From the NCBI RefSeq assembly GCF_020091585.1, contig NZ_CP083582.1, positions 2,728,001 to 2,792,000 of the forward strand: a stretch of DNA of 64,000 nucleotides, given 5' to 3'. Made by a program: the position numbers and the translations under genes. Source of the DNA: Kovacikia minuta CCNUW1. Lineage in GTDB: Bacteria; Cyanobacteriota; Cyanobacteriia; Leptolyngbyales; Leptolyngbyaceae. The notes under the pieces are model-generated. The model saw only the letters and a list, made by a program, of their open reading frames with translations. It did not search any database and was not told the DNA's origin. This document shows, piece by piece, positions 46,427-51,792 of this stretch (the stretch's first letter is position 1; every line of letters begins with the position of its first letter).

Positions 46427-46957
46427 ATGCAGACTGAGCAGCGACAGAAGATTCCAATACTCCAAAACCAGGTCGTGGTGTTCTCTAAGAACTACCTGCC
46501 CCTGGCACGAATCAACCTTAAACGGGCGATCGTTTTGCTTGTGACCGGACAGGCAGAGGCCCTGGAGTTCAGCAGCACCCAGCAATGGGAAGTACGCTCT
46601 CCCAGTCTCGTACTACAAATTCCAAATCATATCCGGTTGACCAGTGGCAATCCAGAGCGGCACTGGAAGGTTCCTCCGGTCAATCGTCGGGAGGTCTTCC
46701 GCCGCGACAACCATACCTGTCAGTACTGCGGCAGCGCCAAGTACCTGACGCTGGATCACGTCATTCCCCGATCAAAAGGCGGAAGCCATACATGGGGCAA
46801 CGTGGTTGCTGCGTGCGAGAAGTGTAATTCCAGTAAGGGCGATCGCCTCTTACACGAAACCCCAATGGTGCTGAAGACCAAACCCAAAGCACCAATGCAT
46901 CCAGCAATCGCCTTTGCGGAGCAGTTTTGGAAAGAACAGCAACCTGTTGACACCTGA
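46427..46957 (+). CDS. HNH endonuclease
   Basis: 176 residues. The N-terminal 85 residues (VVVFSKNYLPLARINLKRAIVLLVTGQAEAL) are the domain found in a common cyanobacterial/phage HNH family. The nuclease is RREVFRRDNHTCQYCGSAKYLTLDHVIPRSKGGSHTWGNVVAACEKCNSSKGDR, with CxxC pairs for zinc, DH as the catalytic His, and the Asn/His of the HNH fold. GAGGAG before ATG 46427 decides the start. It opens the tRNA-array island, followed 27 bp later by a co-directional unknown gene. Related HNH genes are often found beside mobile tRNA clusters and phage modules. Confidence 0.92.
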   Translation: MQTEQRQKIPILQNQVVVFSKNYLPLARINLKRAIVLLVTGQAEALEFSSTQQWEVRSPSLVLQIPNHIRLTSGNPERHWKVPPVNRREVFRRDNHTCQYCGSAKYLTLDHVIPRSKGGSHTWGNVVAACEKCNSSKGDRLLHETPMVLKTKPKAPMHPAIAFAEQFWKEQQPVDT

Positions 46958-46984
46958 CCTCAAACCAGAAAGGAGGCAAGACCG

Positions 46985-47398
46985 ATGTTGAAGCTGAACT
47001 ACACCGATGTTGGGCTGTACATGGAGCGCACCATAACCAACCCCGAACTGTTGATTGCCCAGCGCGTGCTTCTGGCAATGCGGTTAGGGCAAACGCGACC
47101 TGTTGAACCCGGTCATGCCTCCTTTCTGCTGCCTGCTGATATTCCCGAACTGGAAGTGCTAGAGATGGCACTACATCAGGAGTACGGCTCAGTAGTCACC
47201 CTCATTGCTGTAGATGAGGAGTTTGTAGAAGTGAGACTGAGCGGAAGCTGGATTGCTGAGGACAAGGACGCTCATGAAGGGATGTTCTTGGCGGTGATGA
47301 GCGTTTACCCCGAAGGGGGAACTGCTTCGCACCGCACCGAGTTCTTGATCTACAAGTTGTGGCAGATGAGCGAAACCTACGTTTCCTCTCCAGCTTAG
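46985..47398 (+). CDS. Hypothetical protein, 137 aa
   Basis: MLKLNYTDVGLYMERTITNPELLIAQRVLLAMRLGQTRPVEPGHASFLLPADIPELEVLEM shows a compact alpha/beta protein with no motif I recognise. AAAGGAGG is an excellent ribosome-binding site. It lies between the HNH gene and the tRNA-array promoter, probably in the HNH transcript. It has no signal peptide or membrane helix. Confidence 0.7.
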   Translation: MLKLNYTDVGLYMERTITNPELLIAQRVLLAMRLGQTRPVEPGHASFLLPADIPELEVLEMALHQEYGSVVTLIAVDEEFVEVRLSGSWIAEDKDAHEGMFLAVMSVYPEGGTASHRTEFLIYKLWQMSETYVSSPA

Positions 47399-47481
47399 GG
47401 GTCAAATTCAGTGGGAGAGAGCGATACAAGTATTTTTTTGATAGTCGTTCTCTCCTGTCCCAAAAAAGTTGTAGTACCCCC

Positions 47482-47510
47482 TTGACGTCTTGTAGTATGT
47501 TGTATTATAT
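47482..47510 (+). promoter_or_regulatory. Sigma70-type promoter of the tRNA array
   Basis: TTGACG (47482-47487), 17 bp, then TTATAT (47505-47510). The spacer contains TGTAGTATGT, the motif shared with 46132-46114 (minus) and 57811. It drives the small ORF at 47547 and, with no terminator seen before it, the tRNA array. Confidence 0.7.
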
Positions 47511-47546
47511 TTGTAGCATGAGATGAGACACGGAGGAGCTAATCCA

Positions 47547-47741
47547 ATGAACACTCACTCCCACACTAAAAACAGTACTCTCTTGAAGCTCTTTGAGTTC
47601 TTACCCACTCACTTCTCTGGCACTGACCTGCCACTTCAAGAAGACTCATCAGATCAGGGAAATTTATCTTTCACTCAGTACAAACAAAAGCGACAGAACA
47701 TCCAGCAAATCTATTACCTGGAACGGCGTTGCTTCCTCTAA
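47547..47741 (+). CDS. Small hypothetical protein ahead of the tRNA array, 64 aa
   Basis: MNTHSHTKNSTLLKLFEFLPTHFSGTDLPLQEDSSDQGNLSFTQYKQKRQNIQQIYYLERRCFL. CGGAGGAG precedes ATG 47547. A polar small protein with a basic, glutamine-rich C-terminus; family unknown. It is the only coding sequence between the strong promoter and the first tRNA, so its mRNA is probably processed away from the tRNA precursor by RNase P/Z. Confidence 0.55.
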   Translation: MNTHSHTKNSTLLKLFEFLPTHFSGTDLPLQEDSSDQGNLSFTQYKQKRQNIQQIYYLERRCFL

Positions 47742-47793
47742 TTCCTGCTGATTTATCAGCAATCTGCACCTTGAAAATTGAATCGCCACCTTT

Positions 47794-47869
47794 GGGGGTG
47801 TAGCTTAGTCCGGCTCAAAGCAGTCGCCTGTCGAGCGAAAGATCGTGGGTTCAAATCCCATCATCCCCG
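47794..47869 (+). tRNA. tRNA-Asp (GTC)
   Basis: Acceptor GGGGGTG/CATCCCC, anticodon loop CTGTCGA, T arm GTGGG TTCAAAT CCCAT, discriminator G. CCA is not encoded. First gene of the array. Confidence 0.85.
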
Positions 47870-47872
47870 TAC

Positions 47873-47949
47873 AGCCTTGTGGACGAATAGAAAAGTCGTT
47901 CTGGTTCTCAGCCAGAAAGAAGCGGGTGCAACTCCCGTCAAGGCTCCCA
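47873..47949 (+). tRNA. tRNA-Glu (CTC), divergent
   Basis: Acceptor AGCCTTG/CAAGGCT, T arm GCGGG TGCAACT CCCGT, encoded CCA. Anticodon loop TTCTCAG in a 6-bp stem gives CTC. The D arm is poor (GAC/GTC). Confidence 0.65.
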
Positions 47950-47951
47950 AT

Positions 47952-48025
47952 GAGGATGTAACTCAGATGGACAGAGTGCTTGCTTCCGAGGCAAGTGGTC
48001 ACAGGTTCGATCCCTGTCATCCTCG
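47952..48025 (+). tRNA. tRNA-Arg (CCG)
   Basis: Acceptor GAGGATG/CATCCTC, anticodon stem CTTGC/GCAAG with loop TTCCGAG, T arm ACAGG TTCGATC CCTGT. CCA not encoded. Confidence 0.85.
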
Positions 48026-48030
48026 CTCGT

Positions 48031-48108
48031 GGAAATTGGCATCACTTGCTCCGAAACCAACAAACGGACGGTTGCAGGATTGGGGTTCAATTCCCCACGT
48101 TTCCACCA
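48031..48108 (+). tRNA. Divergent tRNA, anticodon unassigned
   Basis: The T arm TGGGG TTCAATT CCCCA, 3' end TTTCC-A-CCA and 5' GGAAAT make a tRNA body. The D and anticodon arms cannot be folded in the standard way (TCCG and CGGA could enclose an 11-nt loop). Either degenerate or a structural variant. Confidence 0.5.
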
Positions 48109-48111
48109 AAT

Positions 48112-48186
48112 CTCCAGGTCGCCAAGTGGGAAGGCGTTGGTCTGCAAAACCAACTAGCGAGAGTTCGATTCTCTCCCTGGAGTCCA
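48112..48186 (+). tRNA. tRNA-Cys (GCA)
   Basis: Acceptor CTCCAGG/CCTGGAG, anticodon arm TTGGT CTGCAAA ACCAA, T arm GAGAG TTCGATT CTCTC, discriminator T, encoded CCA. Confidence 0.9.
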
Positions 48187-48191
48187 ACTAT

Positions 48192-48266
48192 TGCAGCGTA
48201 GCTTAATGGTAAAGCCCCAAGCTCATAACTTGGTCATTGCGGGTTCGACTCCCGCCGCTGCGACCA
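48192..48266 (+). tRNA. tRNA-Met (CAT)
   Basis: Anticodon arm CCAAG CTCATAA CTTGG, T arm GCGGG TTCGACT CCCGC, encoded CCA. Acceptor TGCAGCG/CGCTGCG with a terminal T-G pair. Elongator, initiator or Ile-CAT cannot be told apart by eye. Confidence 0.85.
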
Positions 48267-48268
48267 AT

Positions 48269-48339
48269 GCACAGATGGTGTAACGGCAGCACAAGGGTCT
48301 CCAAAGCCTTTTGTCCGGGTTCAAATCCTGGTCTGTGCG
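48269..48339 (+). tRNA. tRNA-Trp (CCA)
   Basis: Acceptor GCACAGA/TCTGTGC, anticodon loop CTCCAAA, T arm CCGGG TTCAAAT CCTGG, discriminator G. Directly followed (2 bp) by the first Y-like RNA. Confidence 0.85.
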
Positions 48340-48341
48340 TT

Positions 48342-48487
48342 CTACGGTGTGCCCTCATCCGAGAAGCCTACATACTGGTCACTCGCCTAAACAGCGAAGT
48401 AGGTTCGACTCCTACAGCCTCCGCCACTTGTTCATCAGAACAGCCAATGGAGGCTGAAAAACAGCTTCTCAAACTTGCACATTGTAG
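48342..48487 (+). ncRNA. Y-like RNA element 1 with permuted tRNA module
   Basis: P1 is CTACGGTGTGC (48342-48352) with GCACATTGTAG (48477-48487), 11 bp including G-U pairs. P2 is GAGAAGC (48361-48367) with GCTTCTC (48464-48470). Conserved single strands are CCTCATCC (5'), CTACATAC after P2 and AAACTT (3'). The apical region holds a hairpin with 7-nt loop CTAAACA, then a T arm GTAGG TTCGACT CCTAC. The 3' acceptor strand AGCCTCC with GCCA follows, then a 22-nt spacer, and only then the matching 5' acceptor strand GGAGGCT (48449-48455). The halves of a tRNA are therefore in circularly permuted order, with no recognisable D arm. I interpret it as a Ro60-binding Y-like RNA. Confidence 0.7.
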
Positions 48488-48501
48488 AAATCTCAAAGTT
48501 T

Positions 48502-48578
48502 GGTGCCGTAGGCAAATTGGTAAAGCCGTCGATCTTTCAAGTCGATGCTTGCGGGTTCAACTCCCGTCGGCACTGCCA
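48502..48578 (+). tRNA. tRNA-Glu (TTC)
   Basis: Acceptor GGTGCCG/CGGCACT, anticodon loop CTTTCAA, T arm GCGGG TTCAACT CCCGT, discriminator G, encoded CCA. Confidence 0.85.
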
Positions 48579-48588
48579 AATTCAACAT

Positions 48589-48673
48589 GGGTCGGCTCGC
48601 CTATCAGTGTGGGCAACTGTCTGTAAAACAGCCGCTTCTTGCGTTGCAGGTGCGACTCCTGCCCGACCTACCA
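48589..48673 (+). tRNA. tRNA-Tyr (GTA), class II
   Basis: Acceptor GGGTCGG/CCGACCT, anticodon arm CTGT CTGTAAA ACAG, long variable arm, T arm GCAGG TGCGACT CCTGC, encoded CCA. Confidence 0.9.
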
Positions 48674-48678
48674 ATTAT

Positions 48679-48759
48679 GGAGAGTAAATCGATCAGGCGA
48701 TCGGCGCTGTTTGCTAAACAGATGGATGAACAATTGTGGTTCGACTCCACTGCTCTCCG
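48679..48759 (+). tRNA. tRNA-Ser (GCT), class II
   Basis: Acceptor GGAGAGT/GCTCTCC, anticodon arm CTGT TTGCTAA ACAG, long variable arm, T arm GTGG TTCGACT CCAC, discriminator G. Confidence 0.88.
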
Positions 48760-48764
48760 CCTTT

Positions 48765-48842
48765 GAGAACGTGGTGTAACTGGATGAACATCTCAGATTA
48801 CGAACCTGAAGAGTGGGGGTTCAAGTCCCTCCGTCCTCGCCA
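48765..48842 (+). tRNA. tRNA-Arg (ACG)
   Basis: Anticodon loop TTACGAA, T arm GGGGG TTCAAGT CCCTC, discriminator G, encoded CCA. The acceptor GAGAACG/CGTCCTC has an A-C mismatch. Confidence 0.8.
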
Positions 48843-48847
48843 ATCAT

Positions 48848-48930
48848 GGAGGGCACCGCTGAATGGTCGGCAACTGGTCTTGAAAACCAGGGTAGTCCTT
48901 GGGCTAGGGGTTCGATTCCTCTGCTCTCCG
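48848..48930 (+). tRNA. tRNA-Ser (TGA), class II
   Basis: Anticodon arm CTGGT CTTGAAA ACCAG, long variable arm, T arm AGGGG TTCGATT CCTCT, discriminator G. Confidence 0.88.
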
Positions 48931-48935
48931 CTTGT

Positions 48936-49008
48936 GGGAAGTTGGTGAAGCTGGTGCTCACGTGCCGCTGAAGACGGCGAGAAGGCAGTTCGATCCTGTC
49001 ACTTCCCA
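48936..49008 (+). tRNA. tRNA-Phe (GAA)
   Basis: Acceptor GGGAAGT/ACTTCCC, anticodon arm GCCG CTGAAGA CGGC, T arm GGCAG TTCGATC CTGTC, discriminator A. CCA not encoded. Confidence 0.85.
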
Positions 49009-49013
49009 CTCAT

Positions 49014-49089
49014 TGCCCCGTAGCTCAGTGGCAGTAGCGGTCGCCTGTTAAGCGAACGGTCGCAGGTTCAATCCCTGCCGGGGCAGCCA
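49014..49089 (+). tRNA. tRNA-Asn (GTT)
   Basis: Acceptor TGCCCCG/CGGGGCA, anticodon arm TCGC CTGTTAA GCGA, T arm GCAGG TTCAATC CCTGC, encoded CCA. Confidence 0.9.
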
Positions 49090-49094
49090 TTCAT

Positions 49095-49171
49095 TGCCGA
49101 GTGGACAACATGGAAAGTCGCTGTGACTCTGAATCACGGAGATGCTGGTTCGACCCCAGCCTCGGCATCCA
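49095..49171 (+). tRNA. tRNA-Gln (CTG)
   Basis: Acceptor TGCCGAG/CTCGGCA, anticodon arm GTGA CTCTGAA TCAC, T arm GCTGG TTCGACC CCAGC, encoded CCA. Confidence 0.88.
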
Positions 49172-49177
49172 ATCCAA

Positions 49178-49250
49178 TGCCCTGTGGTGTAACTGGCAAC
49201 ATCCCGCTCTTTGAAAGCGAAGATTCCAGGTTCAAACCCTGGTGGGGCAA
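49178..49250 (+). tRNA. tRNA-Gln (TTG)
   Basis: Acceptor TGCCCTG/TGGGGCA, anticodon arm CGCT CTTTGAA AGCG, T arm CCAGG TTCAAAC CCTGG. Confidence 0.88.
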
Positions 49251-49252
49251 TT

Positions 49253-49296
49253 GGGAGGTAAACAGTCGCCTGGGGCAATCCCCTGTATCCCTCCCA
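49253..49296 (+). other. tRNA fossil lacking the anticodon arm
   Basis: GGGAGG at the 5' end and CCTCCC-A at the 3' end pair like an acceptor, with one GGGG-CAAT-CCCC hairpin between. At 44 nt it is too short for a tRNA and is probably a deletion remnant, or a minimal tRNA-like hairpin RNA. Confidence 0.45.
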
Positions 49297-49302
49297 TTTC
49301 TC

Positions 49303-49380
49303 ACTCCTGTAGCCCAATCGGAAGAGGCGGCTGTCTCAAAACCAGTCAACGTGTGGGTTCAAATCCCACCAGGAGTACCA
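49303..49380 (+). tRNA. tRNA-Leu (CAA), short variable arm
   Basis: Acceptor ACTCCTG/CAGGAGT, anticodon loop CTCAAAA, T arm GTGGG TTCAAAT CCCAC, discriminator A, encoded CCA. The variable region is short, unlike bacterial tRNA-Leu. Confidence 0.75.
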
Positions 49381-49392
49381 CTTGTTTATTAA

Positions 49393-49414
49393 AAATTTTG
49401 GGTGTCCAAAATTT
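49393..49414 (+). repeat. Perfect 9-bp hairpin between two tRNA genes
   Basis: AAATTTTGG, loop GTGT, CCAAAATTT. It is A+T-rich without a clear U-run and is the only extended spacer in this part of the array. Confidence 0.6.
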
Positions 49415-49416
49415 GT

Positions 49417-49493
<77 letters not shown>

Positions 49494-49498
49494 AACAT

Positions 49499-49574
49499 CG
49501 GGATGTAATTCAGTGGTCAGAAGCCTTGGTTTGGGACCAAGGAGTCGTGGGTTCAAATCCTACCATCCCGACCA
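49499..49574 (+). tRNA. tRNA-Pro (TGG)
   Basis: Acceptor CGGGATG/CATCCCG, anticodon arm CCTTGG TTTGGGA CCAAGG, T arm GTGGG TTCAAAT CCTAC, encoded CCA. Confidence 0.88.
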
Positions 49575-49577
49575 TTT

Positions 49578-49651
49578 GCCCTTGTGACGGAACTGGAATA
49601 CGTGCTGGCTTCAGAGACCAGATTTTGTGGGTTCGACTCCCACCAGGGGTA
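49578..49651 (+). tRNA. tRNA-Leu (CAG), short variable arm
   Basis: Acceptor GCCCTTG/CAGGGGT, anticodon loop TTCAGAG with a C-A mismatch closing the stem, 5-nt variable loop, T arm GTGGG TTCGACT CCCAC. Confidence 0.78.
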
Positions 49652-49656
49652 CTGAT

Positions 49657-49733
49657 GCTCCCGTGACGGAACTGGAATACGTGCTAGGTCGAGAGCCTAG
49701 ATTGTGCAGGTTCAAATCCTGTCGGGAGTACCA
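49657..49733 (+). tRNA. tRNA-Leu (GAG), C33 and short variable arm
   Basis: Acceptor GCTCCCG/CGGGAGT, anticodon arm CTAGG TCGAGAG CCTAG. Position 33 is C instead of the near-universal U. Variable loop 5 nt, T arm GCAGG TTCAAAT CCTGT, encoded CCA. Confidence 0.78.
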
Positions 49734-49734
49734 A

Positions 49735-49812
49735 GCACCGAAGGCGGAAGTGATCGACGCACCCACCCGATAAGTGGGCTATTAGCAAGTTTGAGTCTTG
49801 CTCGGTGTACCA
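49735..49812 (+). tRNA. tRNA-Ile (GAT), C33
   Basis: Acceptor GCACCGA/TCGGTGT, anticodon arm CCCAC CCGATAA GTGGG with C at position 33, T arm GCAAG TTTGAGT CTTGC, encoded CCA. Confidence 0.8.
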
Positions 49813-49819
49813 AAACTAT

Positions 49820-49894
49820 CTGGGTGTGGTGCAGTGGGAGCACGCCGGTTCGGGGAACTGGAGGTCGTAGGTTCAATCCCTACCACTCAGACCA
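49820..49894 (+). tRNA. tRNA-Pro (GGG), C33
   Basis: Acceptor CTGGGTG/CACTCAG, anticodon arm CCGGT TCGGGGA ACTGG with C33, T arm GTAGG TTCAATC CCTAC, encoded CCA. Confidence 0.82.
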
Positions 49895-49897
49895 TTT

Positions 49898-49972
49898 GGG
49901 TCGTTGGCAGAGCGGATATGCAGCCGCCTTTTAAGCGGAGAGATCCAGGTTCAACCCCTGGGCGACCCACCA
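49898..49972 (+). tRNA. tRNA-Lys (TTT)
   Basis: Acceptor GGGTCGT/GCGACCC, anticodon arm CCGC CTTTTAA GCGG, T arm CCAGG TTCAACC CCTGG, encoded CCA. Confidence 0.9.
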
Positions 49973-50054
49973 AAATAATTCGGAATTGATAATTCGGAAG
50001 TCGGAATTAAAACACCAATTACGAATTACGAATTGCGAATTCCAGATTTCTAAC
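49973..50054. repeat. AATTACG/AATTCGG spacer repeat
   Basis: An 82-bp spacer is built of AATTCGGAA and AATTACGAATTACG units, a repeat style frequent in filamentous cyanobacteria. It splits the array into two blocks. No gene. Confidence 0.65.
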
Positions 50055-50130
50055 GGGCTGTTAGCTCAGTTGGCAGAGCAGCCGCCTCTTAAGCGGAAGC
50101 GCGTAGGTTCAAAGCCTACACAGCCCACCA
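50055..50130 (+). tRNA. tRNA-Lys (CTT)
   Basis: Acceptor GGGCTGT/ACAGCCC, anticodon arm CCGC CTCTTAA GCGG, T arm GTAGG TTCAAAG CCTAC, encoded CCA. Confidence 0.9.
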
Positions 50131-50133
50131 AAT

Positions 50134-50207
50134 GCCCCTGTGACGCAATTGGCAGACGTGTCCGGCTTAAAACTGGAATCTTGCGAGTTCGAGTCTCGCC
50201 AGGGGTA
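50134..50207 (+). tRNA. tRNA-Leu (TAA), intronless, short variable arm
   Basis: Acceptor GCCCCTG/CAGGGGT, anticodon arm TCCGG CTTAAAA CTGGA, 5-nt variable loop, T arm GCGAG TTCGAGT CTCGC. Unlike the chromosomal tRNA-Leu(UAA) of most cyanobacteria it has no group I intron. Confidence 0.82.
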
Positions 50208-50209
50208 CT

Positions 50210-50287
50210 CGCGGAGATGGAGCTATGGTGCGCTCTGGGGTCTCATAAGCCTTCACGTACCGGGTTCAAATCCCGGCTCCGCTACCA
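50210..50287 (+). tRNA. tRNA-Met (CAT), mismatched position 1-72
   Basis: Anticodon loop CTCATAA, T arm CCGGG TTCAAAT CCCGG, encoded CCA. The acceptor CGCGGAG/CTCCGCT leaves C1 opposite T72, reminiscent of initiator tRNA, but the three G-C pairs of the initiator anticodon stem are missing. Confidence 0.78.
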
Positions 50288-50290
50288 AAT

Positions 50291-50365
50291 GCAGGTGTGA
50301 TGTAACAGGCAACATGAGGTTCTCGTACAGCCTTCTTGCAGGTTCAACTCCTGTCACCTGCTCCA
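50291..50365 (+). tRNA. tRNA-Thr (CGT)
   Basis: Acceptor GCAGGTG/CACCTGC, anticodon arm AGGTT CTCGTAC AGCCT, T arm GCAGG TTCAACT CCTGT, encoded CCA. Confidence 0.85.
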
Positions 50366-50368
50366 AAT

Positions 50369-50443
50369 GCAGACGTGGTGTAACTGGCAACACAGGGGCC
50401 TGGTACGCTCCCGATATGGGTTCAACCCCCATCGTCTGATCCA
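50369..50443 (+). tRNA. tRNA-Thr (GGT)
   Basis: Acceptor GCAGACG/CGTCTGA with a G-A end mismatch, anticodon loop CTGGTAC, T arm ATGGG TTCAACC CCCAT, encoded CCA. Confidence 0.83.
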
Positions 50444-50448
50444 GATGT

Positions 50449-50520
50449 GCTGGTGTGGCTCAACGGCAGAGCAACTGTTTTGTAAACAGTCGGTTGCAGG
50501 TTCAAATCCTGTCACCAGCC
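50449..50520 (+). tRNA. tRNA-Thr (TGT)
   Basis: Acceptor GCTGGTG/CACCAGC, anticodon arm ACTGT TTTGTAA ACAGT, T arm GCAGG TTCAAAT CCTGT. Confidence 0.87.
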
Positions 50521-50527
50521 TCAGAAT

Positions 50528-50602
50528 GCGATCGTGGTGCAGCGGCAAGCACCTCTGGCTTCCACCCAGAAGACACGAGTTCGAGTCTCGTCGATCGCTC
50601 CA
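50528..50602 (+). tRNA. tRNA-Gly (TCC)
   Basis: Acceptor GCGATCG/CGATCGC, anticodon arm CTGG CTTCCAC CCAG, T arm ACGAG TTCGAGT CTCGT, encoded CCA. Confidence 0.9.
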
Positions 50603-50608
50603 AATGGT

Positions 50609-50680
50609 GCGGGTGTGATGTAGTGGCAAGCATCTGAGTGCGCCACACTCAGTGCATGGGTTCGAGTCCCATCATCCGCT
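50609..50680 (+). tRNA. tRNA-Gly (GCC), C33
   Basis: Acceptor GCGGGTG/CATCCGC, anticodon arm TGAGT GCGCCAC ACTCA with C at position 33, T arm ATGGG TTCGAGT CCCAT. Confidence 0.83.
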
Positions 50681-50685
50681 CTCGT

Positions 50686-50760
50686 AGTCCTGTAGCTCAA
50701 TGGTGGAGCATCTGTCTTACAAACAGAGGGTTGCGGGTTCAAATCCTGCCAGGACTACCA
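50686..50760 (+). tRNA. tRNA-Val (TAC)
   Basis: Acceptor AGTCCTG/CAGGACT, anticodon arm CTGT CTTACAA ACAG, T arm GCGGG TTCAAAT CCTGC, encoded CCA. Confidence 0.9.
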
Positions 50761-50766
50761 AACTGT

Positions 50767-50843
50767 GGGAGTGTAGCTCAATAGAACAGAGCACCGATCT
50801 TCTAAATCGGCTGGTGTAGGTTTGAGTCCTACCACTCCTGCCA
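50767..50843 (+). tRNA. tRNA-Arg (TCT)
   Basis: Acceptor GGGAGTG/CACTCCT, anticodon arm CCGAT CTTCTAA ATCGG, T arm GTAGG TTTGAGT CCTAC, encoded CCA. Confidence 0.88.
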
Positions 50844-50874
50844 TTTATTCAAGTTATTGCCATCTGGCAATCAT

Positions 50875-50951
50875 GGGTCTGTAGCTTAACTGGGAAAGCG
50901 TCTGCCTTGCAAGCAGAAAGATGTCGGTTCAAATCCGACCAGAATCCACCA
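50875..50951 (+). tRNA. tRNA-Ala (TGC), bulged acceptor
   Basis: Anticodon arm TCTGC CTTGCAA GCAGA, T arm GTCGG TTCAAAT CCGAC, encoded CCA. The 3' acceptor strand CAGAATCC has one extra A against GGGTCTG. Confidence 0.8.
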
Positions 50952-50956
50952 AACCT

Positions 50957-51148
50957 GGGTCTGTAGCTCTAGTGGCAGAGCGCCTAAACCACCTTGTAAC
51001 CCAACAGGCAAAGCTTACATACTAACTTCCTGTTAAGAAGCAAAAACAGCTTTGTGAACTTGTACAAGGGATGAGTGCAATTCTCATCGGGAGGCAGTCG
51101 GTTCGATTCCGACCCTTGCGGTATCTGCGAAGCAGCGCAGATCCACCA
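50957..51148 (+). tRNA. Composite tRNA hosting Y-like RNA element 2
   Basis: A tRNA body is clear: acceptor GGGTCTG (50957) with CAGATCC-A-CCA (ending 51148), D arm GCTC/GAGC and T arm GTCGG TTCGATT CCGAC. In place of an ordinary anticodon arm there are about 100 nt containing the Y-like element (50992-51069) and an extra T-arm-like hairpin ATGAG TGCAATT CTCAT. A 22-nt palindromic repeat is also inserted between T stem and acceptor. The anticodon, if any, is not defined by the body; the only anticodon-like loop (CTGTTAA) is inside the Y-like element. Confidence 0.6.
50992..51069 (+). ncRNA. Y-like RNA element 2, inside a tRNA
   Basis: P1 CCTTGTA (50992-50998) with TACAAGG (51063-51069); 5' strand ACCCAACAGG; P2 CAAAGC (51009-51014) with GCTTTG (51049-51054); TTACATAC (51015-51022); 3' strand TGAACTT. 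The short apical loop contains hairpin CTTC-CTGTTAA-GAAG, with an Asn-type loop, and AAAAACA before P2', as in element 1. Here the tRNA body lies at the P1 end rather than at the apical end, the opposite topology to elements 1 and 3. Confidence 0.65.
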
Positions 51149-51151
51149 AAT

Positions 51152-51225
51152 GGGACCATAGCTCAACTGGCTAGAGCGCCTGTCTTGCAAACAGGAGGTT
51201 AGGGGTTCAAGTCCCCTTGGCTCCA
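51152..51225 (+). tRNA. tRNA-Ala (TGC), second copy
   Basis: Acceptor GGGACCA/TGGCTCC, anticodon arm CCTGT CTTGCAA ACAGG, T arm AGGGG TTCAAGT CCCCT, discriminator A. Confidence 0.88.
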
Positions 51226-51227
51226 CT

Positions 51228-51304
51228 GTGACTGAACCCGAAGTGGTGGAGGGGCTGGTCTGTGACACCAGTGTTAGCGAGTTCAACTCTCGTCAGTCAC
51301 CCCA
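51228..51304 (+). tRNA. tRNA-His (GTG) without encoded G-1
   Basis: Acceptor GTGACTG/CAGTCAC, anticodon arm CTGGT CTGTGAC ACCAG, T arm GCGAG TTCAACT CTCGT, discriminator C, encoded CCA. The base before position 1 is T, so the G-1 identity element is not encoded opposite C73. Confidence 0.85.
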
Positions 51305-51307
51305 AAT

Positions 51308-51434
51308 GGAAACTGCGGCTGAAGGTCAGCAACCTGCCTCGTAGCTTGCTTCCCGCAGGGTAAACAGGCGTGCAGTCATGCTGTAGAGGTTTCTCCTAAC
51401 GGAGACGCTACGCGAACGATTCCTCCAGTTTCCG
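51308..51434 (+). pseudogene. tRNA-Ser (CGA) broken by two short palindromic repeats
   Basis: Acceptor GGAAACT/AGTTTCC with discriminator G and a long variable arm mark tRNA-Ser. The anticodon loop CTCG is interrupted by a short dispersed repeat (about 51341-51361, GTAGCTTGCTTCCCGCAGGG core). The T loop is interrupted after TTTC by a 24-nt repeat whose core is GGAGACGCTACGCGAAC. It cannot function unless the inserts are removed. Confidence 0.7.
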
Positions 51435-51438
51435 CTAT

Positions 51439-51782
<344 letters not shown>

Positions 51783-51792
51783 TCATTCAATT

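Noticed and set aside
48342-48487. A permuted two-piece tmRNA
   Set aside because: There is no tag ORF and no Ala-type GGGGC/GCTCCACCA acceptor; the P1/P2 and NUACAUAC architecture shared with four other elements explains it better.
50992-51069. A group I intron in a tRNA anticodon loop
   Set aside because: At under 100 nt it is far too short, and no P/Q/R/S or G-binding helices are visible; the insert matches the Y-like family.
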